Origin: Actinoplanes cyaneus
Lineage (GTDB): Bacteria; Actinomycetota; Actinomycetes; Mycobacteriales; Micromonosporaceae
Direction of reading: 5' to 3'
NCBI RefSeq assembly: GCF_016862095.1
Contig: NZ_BOMH01000063.1
Span: 25,556 to 89,555, forward strand
DNA length: 64,000 nt
Shown: positions 40,753-49,553 of the stretch, piece by piece
Numbering within the stretch: position 1 is the stretch's first letter
Layout of the letters: each line of letters begins with the position of its first letter
Position numbers and translations under genes: made by a program
The notes under the pieces: generated by a model
The model's database searches: none
Told to the model about the DNA's origin: nothing
The model's input: only the letters and a program-made list of their open reading frames with translations

Positions 40753-42074
40753 CCGGCCAGTTCCGTCACGACCGCCGGGGCCGCCTCCTGACCGGAATGT
40801 ATCGCTTGACCGGGCGTATTCTCCGGTTTTCCGGCGATCAGCACGGGGCGCAGCGCGGCAAGGGTATGGTTCTGCCGCGCCCGGGTGAGCCGGTCGAGAT
40901 ATGTCTCGGTCATCCCGGTGGTGCCGGCCCGGTTGGAGATCAGCAGTTTGTCGCCGATTCCCGCCTCGTCACGCTGCCGTTGCGGCTTGAACAGGAACTT
41001 CTTGCTCAGCATCAGGTGCGCTCCGGAGACCCGGGCGTGCATCGCGAGCAGCCGGTACCAGTCGACGAGCGCCGGGTGCCGGGCGACGAGCCGGCGCAGG
41101 TCACCGTCGTCGGCCTCGGTCAGCGCCGACTCGTCCGACCCGATCTCGGCGAGCAGCCTGCGGGGCAGCGCCGGCCCGCTCATCAGGTCGCCGATCCCGG
41201 CGCGTTCGGCTTCGAGCAGCGCCGGGAACAGCCGCCGGGCCTGCTGGTCGTAGCCCGGTTCGGCGATGCCGAGCAGGAAGTCGCGTTTGAGCGCCTCCGG
41301 GTCGAGGGCGCCGCTGGGCGGGATGTCACCCGGTGTCCAGTGCGCCGCGAACTGCCGGAACACGTCCATGAACACCTCGGCCGCCATGGTCTGCTCGGCG
41401 GGCAGGGAGGCGAAGTCGAGGAACAGCCGGCGCAGGTCCGCGAGCAGGACGGTCGCGTCCCGTACCCGCCGGCGCGCGTTCTCGCCGATCAGGTCGGCGT
41501 GCTCGGCGACGAGCGGCAGCAGCAGACAGTTGACCGCGAGCTCGATCGCCTCACCGGTTTTGACCAGCACGAAGAAGCGTTCCTCGCCCGGTGTGCCGGT
41601 GTAGGTGCGGATGTGCCCGTCGTCGAAGACGCCCGGCAGCTCGGCCAGCATCTCGCCGTACAGGCTCACCCGGATCGTGCCCACGTTCCAGCGCACCAGC
41701 GAGGCATAGCTGTCCCGGTCGTAATGCCCGGTTCCGGTGTGCTCGGCCAGCGCCGCGAAGTAGGCCCGGAACGGGACCAGGTCGCAGCCGACGGAGAGCG
41801 GGACGAACGCCCGCTCCGGATGCTCGATGCCGCCCGGCGTGTGCTCCTGGTAGTGGCGGGCCACCGAGGCGCCGGCGAACCCGAGATGCACGACCAGCCG
41901 TTGCGCCTGCTCCGGCGTCAGCCGGGTGACATCGGGCAGGCAGGCGAGCACCCGCTCGTTCAGCTCGTTCGTCAATAGCTCTGGTGGCGCATGCTCGCGC
42001 AGGATCGCCTGGTTGAGCCGGGGAAGCTCGTGCAGCACCCACTCGCCGACCTGTTCCGGACCCATCCGGGCCAT
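40749..42074 (-). CDS. hypothetical protein, possibly PrnB-like (DUF1864)
   Basis: About 441 residues from ATG 42074 (GTG 42077 and ATG 42065 are alternatives). It is mainly helical with no membrane segment. YASLVRWNVG, IRTYTGTPGEERFFVLVKTGEAIELAVN and MHARVSGAHLMLSKKFLF recall, in order and spacing, the monodechloroaminopyrrolnitrin synthase family (PrnB), haem proteins related to indoleamine dioxygenase, in which W-N, Y-T-G-x-P and a later R/H-x-x-H region recur. The match is weak and from memory. It is translationally coupled to a PAS hybrid kinase; if it binds haem, it might provide the signal. I would not assign an enzyme activity. Confidence 0.5.
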   Translation of the reverse strand: MARMGPEQVGEWVLHELPRLNQAILREHAPPELLTNELNERVLACLPDVTRLTPEQAQRLVVHLGFAGASVARHYQEHTPGGIEHPERAFVPLSVGCDLVPFRAYFAALAEHTGTGHYDRDSYASLVRWNVGTIRVSLYGEMLAELPGVFDDGHIRTYTGTPGEERFFVLVKTGEAIELAVNCLLLPLVAEHADLIGENARRRVRDATVLLADLRRLFLDFASLPAEQTMAAEVFMDVFRQFAAHWTPGDIPPSGALDPEALKRDFLLGIAEPGYDQQARRLFPALLEAERAGIGDLMSGPALPRRLLAEIGSDESALTEADDGDLRRLVARHPALVDWYRLLAMHARVSGAHLMLSKKFLFKPQRQRDEAGIGDKLLISNRAGTTGMTETYLDRLTRARQNHTLAALRPVLIAGKPENTPGQAIHSGQEAAPAVVTELAG

Positions 42075-42255
42075 CACCTCCGGGGACGTCTCATCCGTTC
42101 TCTTCGGCGCGGAGGCGGCGGTGATAAGTGAGGACGGTCACTGCCGGGTCGCACCTACCGCATGATCGGCCTTTGAGTGCGAAAGACCCCTATCCGGTAC
42201 GGACGGAGCAGGCCCGGCGATCGGCCCGTGGCCGATCGCCGAGCCCGGACGGGTG

Positions 42256-43317
42256 TCAGCTGCCGGAGATCGACCAGTGCCACGCCTCGGCGGGGAAGTT
42301 GACGAAGCCGTACTGCTTGGCGTGCACCTTCATCCACTTGAACGCGGCGGTGCTCGACGAGATCGTCTTGCCGCCCGAGGAGATGTCGACCGCCAGGCCG
42401 ATCTCGTGCAGCGAGCGCCCGGGGATCGCGGTGGGGACCCGGCACGACGACGACGGCGCGGTCCAGACGTCCGGGCAGCCGTTGATCGTGCGCAGTTCGA
42501 TCTGGCGCTGGGTGGTGCGGAAACCCCCGCCCGAGATCTGCACGCCGTCGGCCTTCGCGTCGTCGATCATGCGCTTGAAGGCGAACGCGACGGTCTTGTT
42601 GACGGTCACGCCGTACACCTGGGTGGTGTCGGTGACCTTGAACGCGGGCCGGACCTGGTTGACCACGTCCTTGCTGAGCGTGGCGGCTTGCGTGGCGTAG
42701 GAGGCCGCGGTCGGCAGCGCGGCGATCGCGGCGCGGGTCTTCGTGGCGGCAGCGGTCTCGTACTTGACCCCGGCCTCCGCCTTCTGCACGCGCGCGAGGG
42801 CGGCGCGTGACGCCTTGCCGGCCTCGGCCAGCTTCGCCGAGGCGGTCTGCGCCTGGGTCTTGCGCAGGGTGACCGTCTTGGCCGCCGCTGCCACGGCCTT
42901 CTTCGCCCGGGTGACCACGGCGGTGCTGCGCGGCTTCTGCTTCTGTGCCTTGCTGAGCGTCTGCTTCGCGCTGGTCAGCGCGGTGCGCGCGGTGGCGTAG
43001 CGGTTCTGGGCGGCGGTGTCGGCGGTGGTCGCGGTGATCAGGAGGGCCCGGGTGCCGCGCTGTGCCCGGCCGGCCAGGGCCAGCTCGGTGTTCCAGCGGG
43101 TGATCGCGGCCTGCTGGCCGGCCAGCGACGTCTTCATCGCCTGGAGGGTCGTGTCGTGGGTGAGGCTGCGGTACATCAGGGTCGACCAGCTGGTCGCGAT
43201 CTTCGGGGCCGCTGCCCGGGCCGGCGCCGCCGGCAGGCCGATCGCGGTTCCGGCGGTGGCCAGCGCGATGATCGCCGCGGCGGCGGACTTCTTCAGAGTT
43301 CGCTGTCGTGTCGTCAC
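42256..43317 (-). CDS. secreted VanY/D-alanyl-D-alanine-carboxypeptidase-type peptidase with coiled-coil stalk
   Basis: About 353 residues from GTG 43317. A signal peptide (RQRTLKKSAAAAIIALATAGTA..., cut after ARA) is followed by about 180 residues of Ala/Lys/Thr-rich helix forming a likely coiled coil, for example KQTLSKAQKQKPRSTAVVTRAKKAVAAAAKTV. The C-terminal M15B domain contains GGGFRTTQRQIELR, PGRSLHEIGLAVDI and AEAWHWS, providing the zinc-binding His, Asp and His and the catalytic Glu. It would trim or remodel peptidoglycan stem peptides outside the cell. No vancomycin-resistance genes are adjacent. The 100 bp upstream hold no recognisable riboswitch. Confidence 0.85.
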   Translation of the reverse strand: MTTRQRTLKKSAAAAIIALATAGTAIGLPAAPARAAAPKIATSWSTLMYRSLTHDTTLQAMKTSLAGQQAAITRWNTELALAGRAQRGTRALLITATTADTAAQNRYATARTALTSAKQTLSKAQKQKPRSTAVVTRAKKAVAAAAKTVTLRKTQAQTASAKLAEAGKASRAALARVQKAEAGVKYETAAATKTRAAIAALPTAASYATQAATLSKDVVNQVRPAFKVTDTTQVYGVTVNKTVAFAFKRMIDDAKADGVQISGGGFRTTQRQIELRTINGCPDVWTAPSSSCRVPTAIPGRSLHEIGLAVDISSGGKTISSSTAAFKWMKVHAKQYGFVNFPAEAWHWSISGS

Positions 43318-43417
43318 CCGAAGACTGTGAAAGGCGAGGGTTCTTCGTTCCGTTCCCGTCCGGGACCCGTCAGGTTGCAAAGAGCCCGGCCGCCGCCCGC
43401 TCGCTGTCTCCGGCAGC

Positions 43418-43795
43418 TCAGTTGGGGGTGAACAGGCCCTGAATGCCGACGATGATGGCGATCACGCCGAAGATCGCGATGGCCAGCGCCCGGCCGGCGG
43501 GCTCGCCCGCGCCCGGCGGGTCCAGGATCTTGCGCCCGGTGAACTTGTCCCAGGTCAGGAGCACGCCGACGATCAGGCCGACCACCTCGAAGTGCCAGAG
43601 GTCCCCGTCGATGAGGTGGACGATGAAGAAGAAGCCGGCGGCGATCAGCGCGACGATGCCGATCAGCCAGGACCAGCGCGACACCCGGTCGGTGAAGCGC
43701 TCCAGGCCGCCGCCGACATTCGGCAGCCGGCGCAGCAGCGGGATGCCCAGCAGCAGGCCACCGAGGATGTTCGCAAGATCAAGCAGGAACGCCAT
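43418..43795 (-). CDS. four-helix membrane protein, unknown
   Basis: About 125 residues from ATG 43795. Helices: FLLDLANILGGLLLGIPLL, WSWLIGIVALIAAGFFFIVHLI, FEVVGLIVGVLLTWDKF and ALAIAIFGVIAIIVGIQGLF. The loop KILDPPGAGEPAGR lies before the last helix. No family motif. The frame stays open upstream to a GTG at 43981 that overlaps the response-regulator stop (GTGA), which would add a 62-residue basic, repeat-encoded N-terminus (RPARANDRP units); the ATG start looks more likely, but coupling makes the long form worth noting. Confidence 0.65.
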   Translation of the reverse strand: MAFLLDLANILGGLLLGIPLLRRLPNVGGGLERFTDRVSRWSWLIGIVALIAAGFFFIVHLIDGDLWHFEVVGLIVGVLLTWDKFTGRKILDPPGAGEPAGRALAIAIFGVIAIIVGIQGLFTPN

Positions 43796-43885
43796 GGCGG
43801 AGAGGTTACTGGGAGCGCTTCCATGCCGCCACCGAAGGGGCGCTCCGGCTGTCCCGCGGTGGGGCTGACCAGGTCTTGCGTGCAC

Positions 43886-43980
43886 GGGCCGGTCGTTCGC
43901 CCGGGCCGGTCGGTTGCGCGGGCCGGTCGTTCGCGCGGGCCGGTCGTTTGCGCGGGCCGGTCGGTCGCGCGGGCCGGTCA
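43886..43980. repeat. 17-bp tandem repeat, about 5.6 units
   Basis: Units GGGCCGGTCGTTCGCGC and variants start at 43886, 43903, 43920, 43937 and 43954; a partial unit ends on the response-regulator stop codon. Unit length is not a multiple of three, so a frame crossing it repeats every 51 bp (17 residues). Confidence 0.88.
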
Positions 43981-44637
43981 CGCCCGGAGGAAAGCCAGCA
44001 CCGCGAGCACCCGCCGATGGGTCTCCTCGGCCGGCGGAAGACCGAGTTTGATCAGGATGCTGCGGATGTGCTTGGCGACCGACGCCTCCGCGACGTGCAG
44101 CGCGGCGGCGATCGACGAGTTCGACCGGCCCTCCGCCACGAGCGCCAGCACCTCGCGCTCGCGGCCGGTCAGCGACTCCAGCGGGTCCCGGCGCCGGCGC
44201 AGCAGCTGCCGCACCACCTCCGGGTCGACGACCGTCCCGCCGGCCACCACCCGGCGCAGGGCGTCGACGAACTCGTCCACGTGACCGATCCGGTCCTTGA
44301 GCAGGTAGCCGACGTGCGTGCCGTCGCCGGCGTCGAGCAGCTCGGTCGCATACCTGGTCTCGACATACTGGCTCAGCACCAGAACGGGCAGACGCGGACG
44401 GTCCCGGCGCAGCTCCACGGCCGCGCGCAGACCCTCGTCCTGGAAGCCGGGCGGCATCCGCACGTCGGTCACCACCACATCCGGCTCGTGGGCGGCGACC
44501 GCCTCGTGCAGACCGTCGCGATCGGACACGGCCGCGACCACCGTGTGACCGAACCGGCCCAGCAGACCGACCAGACCGTCGCGCAGCAGGACGCTGTCCT
44601 CGGCGAGGACTACGCGGAAACCGGGATCGTCTGACAA
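43978..44637 (-). CDS. NarL/LuxR-family response regulator
   Basis: About 219 residues from a TTG at 44637, with GGAG 5 bases upstream; it overlaps the kinase end by 28 bp. Receiver: VVLAEDSVLLRDGLVGLL, acceptor D58 in VVVTDVRMPPGFQDEGLRAAVELR, VLVLSQYVETRYATELL and GYLLKDRIGHVDEFVDAL. DNA-binding domain: LTGREREVLALVAEGRSNSSIAAALHVAEASVAKHIRSILIKL. The insertion MPPGFQDEG after the Asp is typical of a large actinobacterial subgroup paired with loop-rich kinases. Confidence 0.92.
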   Translation of the reverse strand: MSDDPGFRVVLAEDSVLLRDGLVGLLGRFGHTVVAAVSDRDGLHEAVAAHEPDVVVTDVRMPPGFQDEGLRAAVELRRDRPRLPVLVLSQYVETRYATELLDAGDGTHVGYLLKDRIGHVDEFVDALRRVVAGGTVVDPEVVRQLLRRRRDPLESLTGREREVLALVAEGRSNSSIAAALHVAEASVAKHIRSILIKLGLPPAEETHRRVLAVLAFLRA

Positions 44638-45854
44638 GGAATCTCCACGATCAGGCGGGTGGGGCCACCGGCCGGGCTGGACAGCGACAGTCTGCCACCG
44701 ACCACGGAGACCCGGTCGGCGAGCCCGATCAGGCCGGTCCCGGTGTTCAGCTCGGCGCCCCCGCGCCCGTTGTCGGACACCTCGACGGTCAGTGTGCCGC
44801 CGGCATACCCCCCGGTGATCTCGCCCCGGTCGGCGCCCGAGTGTTTCGCCAGGTTGGCGAGGGCTTCCGACACCACGAAGTACGCCGTGGACTCCACCGT
44901 GCGGGAGAACCGGGCGGCGACCGCGAAACCGACGTCGACCCGGACCGCGCACCGGGTTGCCAGGTCCGTGACGGCCGCCTCCAGGCCGAAGTCGGTGAGC
45001 AGTGGCGGGTGGATGCCCCGGATCAGATCTCGCAGCTCCACCAGGGCCCGCCCGGCCTCGTCGTGCGCCCGGGACAGCTGATCGGCGAGCGGACCGGCCG
45101 GGGCGTCGAGCCGGGCGAGGCCGAGCATCATCGACAACGCGACCAGGCGTTGCTGGGCGCCGTCGTGCAGGTCCCGCTCGATCCGGCTGCGCTCGGCCTC
45201 GAACGCGTCGACCAGCCGCACCCGGGACCGGGCCAGCTCGACGACCCGCTCCTTCAGCCGATCCTCCGGCAGGGTCAGGATCGCCCGGGCCAGCACGGCG
45301 CGGAGCCGGGCGAGAAGACCGATCCCGAAGGCGCAGGCCACCAGCGCGACCACGCCGGCGAGACCAGCGAGCACCGCCTGGCCCCACGAGGTCACCTGGT
45401 ACGTCTTCAACACGTTCACCTGCACGGCGTCGCCGAGCGTGGCGAACTGCACCGGCGTCACCAGCAACGCCGCGGGAACGGTCACGCCGAGCACCACCGC
45501 GAGCAGATCGATCGGCCACAGCACGGTCATCAGCAGCGTCGCGTAGGCGAGCGCCCGCCAGGTGGCCGCCTCGGTGTAACGGGTGCGCAGCCACGAGGAC
45601 AGCCCCGGCCGCGGCGGGACGCGATGCCCGTTGCGCAGCGGCCGGACGTCGACCAGCCGCTGGAAGCGCCGCTCCGCGCCGCCCACCGGGACGCCGATCA
45701 GCGCGAGCGCGGCCAGCAGCGGAATGCCGACCACGAGCACCGCCAGCACCCCGCCGGCCGCGAACAGCAGCAGGGTGGTGAGCAGCGTCAGCAGGCCGGT
45801 GACGCCGGTCGCCAGCAGGTAGGTCGCCGCGCGCAGCGATCGGAGGGCTCGCAC
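44610..45854 (-). CDS. membrane sensor histidine kinase with DUF4153/sensor-like N-terminus
   Basis: About 414 residues from GTG 45854 (GTG 45863 also possible). Two tightly spaced helices (LLTLLTTLLLFAAGGVLAVLVVGIPLLAALALIGVP), a cytosolic loop, then two further helix pairs form the putative actinobacterial sensor domain (residues 1-190). The acceptor His is H230 in SRIERDLHDGAQQRLVALSMMLGLARL. ATPase: EALANLAKHSGA, VSDNGRGGAELNTGTGLIGLADRVSVVGGRL. Such systems often control the adjacent ABC genes; the divergent FtsX-type permease begins 134 bp away and is the likely target. Confidence 0.88.
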   Translation of the reverse strand: MRALRSLRAATYLLATGVTGLLTLLTTLLLFAAGGVLAVLVVGIPLLAALALIGVPVGGAERRFQRLVDVRPLRNGHRVPPRPGLSSWLRTRYTEAATWRALAYATLLMTVLWPIDLLAVVLGVTVPAALLVTPVQFATLGDAVQVNVLKTYQVTSWGQAVLAGLAGVVALVACAFGIGLLARLRAVLARAILTLPEDRLKERVVELARSRVRLVDAFEAERSRIERDLHDGAQQRLVALSMMLGLARLDAPAGPLADQLSRAHDEAGRALVELRDLIRGIHPPLLTDFGLEAAVTDLATRCAVRVDVGFAVAARFSRTVESTAYFVVSEALANLAKHSGADRGEITGGYAGGTLTVEVSDNGRGGAELNTGTGLIGLADRVSVVGGRLSLSSPAGGPTRLIVEIPCQTIPVSA

Positions 45855-45987
45855 CCGCCTCACGGTAGAGGGCCGCCGGGACGGCTTCCAGCATGCTGGC
45901 GTGACCCCGGAGGTAACCCTGGCACTACCTCGAAGAGGCAATCCCGGGTGACTGTGCCCGGCACGCCGACCGGCCAGGGTGGACGGC

Positions 45988-48381
45988 GTGCTGATGGTGA
46001 CTTCGAGCAGTCTGCGGGCCCGGTGGCTGACCCTGGCCGGCGCGTTCGCCGCGCTCTGTCTGGGAGTGGCGCTGATCGCCACGATGGGCCTGGGGCTGGC
46101 CGCGACGCTGCATGCTCCGGAGCAGCCGCCCGAGCGGTTCGCCGGCGCCCCGGTCGTGGTCCGCGGCGCCGGCGAGCTGCGGGTGCCGTCCTCCGCCGGG
46201 GAGCGCGTCCGGGAGCTGGCCCGGCCCCGGGCGGTGCCGCCCGAGGTCGTCGCCGAGCTGGCGAGGACCGGGCCCGTGGTCGCCGACCGCTCCTTCCCCG
46301 TGGACGACGGAGTCGTCGGGCATCCCTGGCCCGTCGCCGCCTTCGGCGGGTACCGGCTGATCGCCGGGCACGAGCCCCGCGAGCCGGCCGAGATCGTGGT
46401 GGCCGGCGATCCGGCACTGGCCGGTCGCGCCCTGCGCGTGCGCACCCCGGCCGGCGTGGACAGTTACACCGTGGCCGGGGTCGTCGCGCCGGTTCCCTAC
46501 GAGCGGGCCGTCTTCTTCACCGGCGGCACGGCCGCGCGGATCGCGCCGCGGATCGACAACCTCGTCGTGCGGGCCTCACCGGAAGCGGTGCGGGCGGCCA
46601 CCGGCGACTCCGGCGTGCAGGTGCTGACCGGGAACGACCGGCGTCGCGCCGACCCGGACCCGGACCGTGACCGCGACGCGCTCATCGCGATGAACGCGCT
46701 GCTCGGCACCGCGGGCGGGGTCACCGCGTTCGTGTCCGTGTTCGTGGTGGCGTCCACCTTCGCCTTCGCTGTCGCGCAGCGCCGCCGGGAGATCGGGCTG
46801 CTGCGCACGGCCGGCGCGACCCCGGGACAGATCCGGGTCACGATCCTCGCGGAGGCGGCGGTGACCGGCGTGCTGGGCTCGGCGGCCGGGTGCGCGCTCG
46901 CCGGTCACGGCGCGTCCTGGCTGGCCCGGCTGCTGGTCCAGGAGAAGCTGGCACCGGGCTGGTTCACGATCGGGGAGCAACGATGGCCGTACTGGGCGGC
47001 GTTCTGGATCGGGGTGGCGGTCGCGCTGTCCGGGGCCGCCGCCGCGACGATGCGGGCGGGACGGATCGGCCCGGTCGAGGCGCTGCGCGAGGCGGCCGCC
47101 GACACCACCGTCATGACGCCGGGGCGCTGGGTGTCCGGGGCGGGACTCCTGGCGACCGGGCTCGGCATGCTGGCCTGGCGGTTGCTGAGCGACCCCGGTG
47201 AGGCGTTGCACCGCAAGACGTATGTGACCCAGCCGATGCTCCTGATCAGTGCGATCGCGCTGCTCGCGCCGGTCCTGGTCCGGCCGCTGACCCGCGCGGT
47301 CGCGTGGCTGCCGGGCGCGATCGGGATGCTGGTGCGGGAGAACGCGAGAGCGGGCGTCCGGCGTACCGCCGCGGTGGCAGCCCCGGTCCTGGTGACGGTC
47401 GCGCTCGCCGGGTCGCTGCTCGGCGCGACGGCGACGATCGACAGGGCGAAGAGCGCCGAGATGCGGACGCAGGCAGCCGCGGACCTGATCGTGCGGGGCG
47501 GCGACCGGGAGGCGGCCGCGGTCCGGGCCGTTCCGGGCGCCCGGGTGATGACCAGCGCGCAGACCGAGATCTACACCATGGAGGACGGCGTCGCGCCGAT
47601 CCGCTCGCGGGCCGAGGCCGTCGATCCGGCGACGCTGGGCACGGTCCGGCGCCTGCCGGTGCGGGCGGGCAGCCTCGCCGGCCTCGACGACGACGGCATC
47701 GTGGTGAACGAGGAGTGGGCCGAGCACACTGTCGGTCACCGGGTCGACGTGTGGCTCGGCGACGGAACGCCACGGTCGTTGCGCATCGTGGCCGTGCTCG
47801 CGACCGGCACCGGCAGCAACGGCGTCTACGTGACCGCGCGCAACGCCGGCGGCGCGCCGGTGGATCGGCTGGAGATCGCCACGGGCGACGCCGTCGCCGT
47901 CCGGGCCGTCCTGCGGGACTCCGGCGCGCCGGTCCTGACCCGTGAGCAGTGGCTGGCGGAACAACGGCCGGCCGTCAACCGGCAGACCAGGGCCGGCTAC
48001 CTGGTGGTGCTCGGTATCGCGCTGATCTACACCGGCATCGCCGTCGCCGTCACGATGCTCGCGGCGACCGCGGAACGTACCCATGACCTGGCCGTGCTCA
48101 GGCTCGCCGGCGCGGCGAGAGCACAGGTCCTGCTGGTGGTGGCCGCCGAGACGCTGACCGTGGTGGCGGTCGGTACGGTCCTCGGCATGATCGTGACACT
48201 GGTCAATCTGCTCGGCATCTGGGCTGCCCTGGCGACCCTCTCGGTGTGGTCGGCGATCGTCCTGCCCTGGCCGGCCCTGGTCGCGGCACCGGCGGCCTGC
48301 GCGGTCGTCGCGCTGATCGCCGCGATGCCGGCGGCGGCGGTTGCGCTGCGGGCCCGTCCGATGGAGACGATCCGCCGATGA
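45988..48381 (+). CDS. FtsX/MacB-type ABC transporter permease
   Basis: About 797 residues from GTG 45988 (GTG 45979 or ATG 45994 possible). One N-terminal helix (LTLAGAFAALCLGVALIATMGLGLA), an extracytoplasmic MacB-like domain (about 40-220), three helices with ERRREIGLLRTAGATPGQIR-like QRRREIGLLRTAGATPGQIR in between, a second extracytoplasmic domain after residue 480, and a closing three-helix FtsX domain (LVVLGIALIYTGIAVAVTMLAAT, then AVLRLAGAARAQVL). This is the duplicated single-chain form. Such permeases need an ABC ATPase, normally encoded next door; none is here. The next gene, an MFS protein, overlaps the stop (ATGA). Confidence 0.88.
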   Translation: MLMVTSSSLRARWLTLAGAFAALCLGVALIATMGLGLAATLHAPEQPPERFAGAPVVVRGAGELRVPSSAGERVRELARPRAVPPEVVAELARTGPVVADRSFPVDDGVVGHPWPVAAFGGYRLIAGHEPREPAEIVVAGDPALAGRALRVRTPAGVDSYTVAGVVAPVPYERAVFFTGGTAARIAPRIDNLVVRASPEAVRAATGDSGVQVLTGNDRRRADPDPDRDRDALIAMNALLGTAGGVTAFVSVFVVASTFAFAVAQRRREIGLLRTAGATPGQIRVTILAEAAVTGVLGSAAGCALAGHGASWLARLLVQEKLAPGWFTIGEQRWPYWAAFWIGVAVALSGAAAATMRAGRIGPVEALREAAADTTVMTPGRWVSGAGLLATGLGMLAWRLLSDPGEALHRKTYVTQPMLLISAIALLAPVLVRPLTRAVAWLPGAIGMLVRENARAGVRRTAAVAAPVLVTVALAGSLLGATATIDRAKSAEMRTQAAADLIVRGGDREAAAVRAVPGARVMTSAQTEIYTMEDGVAPIRSRAEAVDPATLGTVRRLPVRAGSLAGLDDDGIVVNEEWAEHTVGHRVDVWLGDGTPRSLRIVAVLATGTGSNGVYVTARNAGGAPVDRLEIATGDAVAVRAVLRDSGAPVLTREQWLAEQRPAVNRQTRAGYLVVLGIALIYTGIAVAVTMLAATAERTHDLAVLRLAGAARAQVLLVVAAETLTVVAVGTVLGMIVTLVNLLGIWAALATLSVWSAIVLPWPALVAAPAACAVVALIAAMPAAAVALRARPMETIRR

Positions 48382-49553
48382 AGCGCTGGATCATGCTCAC
48401 GGTCGGAACGCTGGCGATGGTGGCCGGCAGCACCTCCCAGTACGGATTGGCCTACCTGATCCCGGCGTTCCGGGACCAGGGCTACAGCTTGGAGCAGACA
48501 GGGCTGCTGGTCGCCTGCCCGACCGTGGGGGTGACGGCCACGCTCATCGCCTGGGGCGCCGCGGCCGACCGCTGGGGTGAGCGGGCCGTGCTCTCCACCG
48601 GCCTCGGCACGGCCGGTCTGGTGCTTCTCGTCGCCCGGCAGGTCCACGGCACGACGGCGTTGGCGGTGTGCCTGGCGCTCTCCGGCGCGGCCGGCGCGTC
48701 GGTGCTGGCCAGCGGCCGGTTGATCCTCGGCTGGTTCGCGCGGCGCGAACGGGCCCTGGCGATGGGCATCCGGCAGAGCGCGGGACCGATGGGCCTGGCC
48801 CTGGCCGCCGCCACGCTGCCGGCCATCGCCGTCCACGGCATCGACATGGCCCTGCTGTTCCTGTCCGCGCTGTTCCTGGCGGCGGCCACCGCCGCCTTCG
48901 TCCTGGTCCGCGACCCGGAGCCGGTCGCCGCGGCGGGCCCGGTCGCGCCGGACCCGAGCCCGTCGCCGTACCGGACACCGCACCTGTGGCGCCTGCACGC
49001 CGCCAGCGCCCTGCTGGTGATCCCGCAGTTCACCATCACCACCTTCGCGCTGGTGTTCCTCACCGACTCCCGGGGCTGGACGCCGCTCGCCGCCGGGCAC
49101 CTGCTGGCCGGCGCGCAGGTGTTCGGGGCTCTCAGCCGGCTCGGCGCCGGTTACTGGTCGGACCGCACCGGCAGCCGGCTGGGACCGATGCGGATCATCG
49201 CGGTCACGACCGGCGCGGGCATGCTCGCGCTTGCCGCCGCCGCGGCGTCCGGCTCCGGGCTGGCGGTTCCGGTCCTGCTGTTCCTCGGCGTGGTCGCGGT
49301 CAGCAGCAACGGCCTGTCCTTCACCGCCGTCGCCGAGTACGCCGGCACCGCCTGGGCCGGCCGGGCGCTCGGCATCCAGACCACCGGGCAGAACGTGCTG
49401 ACGGCGGCCGTCCCGCCGGTCCTGGCCGTGGCCATCGGCGCCGGGGGCTTCGCGTCCAGCTTCGCCGTGGTGGCCGCGTTTCCCCTGGCCGCCGCGGCAC
49501 TCATCCCGGTCGAGGAGGTCAGACGAGATGCAACCGCCGATCAGCGATCCTGA
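48378..49553 (+). CDS. MFS transporter (12 helices)
   Basis: 391 residues starting with an ATG that overlaps the permease stop. Helix 1 region MLTVGTLAMVAGSTSQYGLAYLIPAFRDQGYSLEQTG, motif A-like LIAWGAAADRWGERAVL, then FARRERALAMGIRQSAGPMGLALAAATLPAI, typical of MFS groups related to CynX/NarK-like and sugar or organic-anion carriers. Second half has AGYWSDRTGSRLGPMRII as the repeated motif A. Substrate unknown. Translation is coupled to the FtsX-type permease. Its last 35 bp overlap the convergent NAD-kinase-like gene. Confidence 0.85.
   Translation: MKRWIMLTVGTLAMVAGSTSQYGLAYLIPAFRDQGYSLEQTGLLVACPTVGVTATLIAWGAAADRWGERAVLSTGLGTAGLVLLVARQVHGTTALAVCLALSGAAGASVLASGRLILGWFARRERALAMGIRQSAGPMGLALAAATLPAIAVHGIDMALLFLSALFLAAATAAFVLVRDPEPVAAAGPVAPDPSPSPYRTPHLWRLHAASALLVIPQFTITTFALVFLTDSRGWTPLAAGHLLAGAQVFGALSRLGAGYWSDRTGSRLGPMRIIAVTTGAGMLALAAAAASGSGLAVPVLLFLGVVAVSSNGLSFTAVAEYAGTAWAGRALGIQTTGQNVLTAAVPPVLAVAIGAGGFASSFAVVAAFPLAAAALIPVEEVRRDATADQRS

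Noticed and set aside
43318..43417. Cyclic-di-AMP (ydaO-type) riboswitch before the VanY-like peptidase
   Set aside because: Such riboswitches often precede actinobacterial cell-wall enzymes, but the region is only 100 bp and the conserved blocks are not there.
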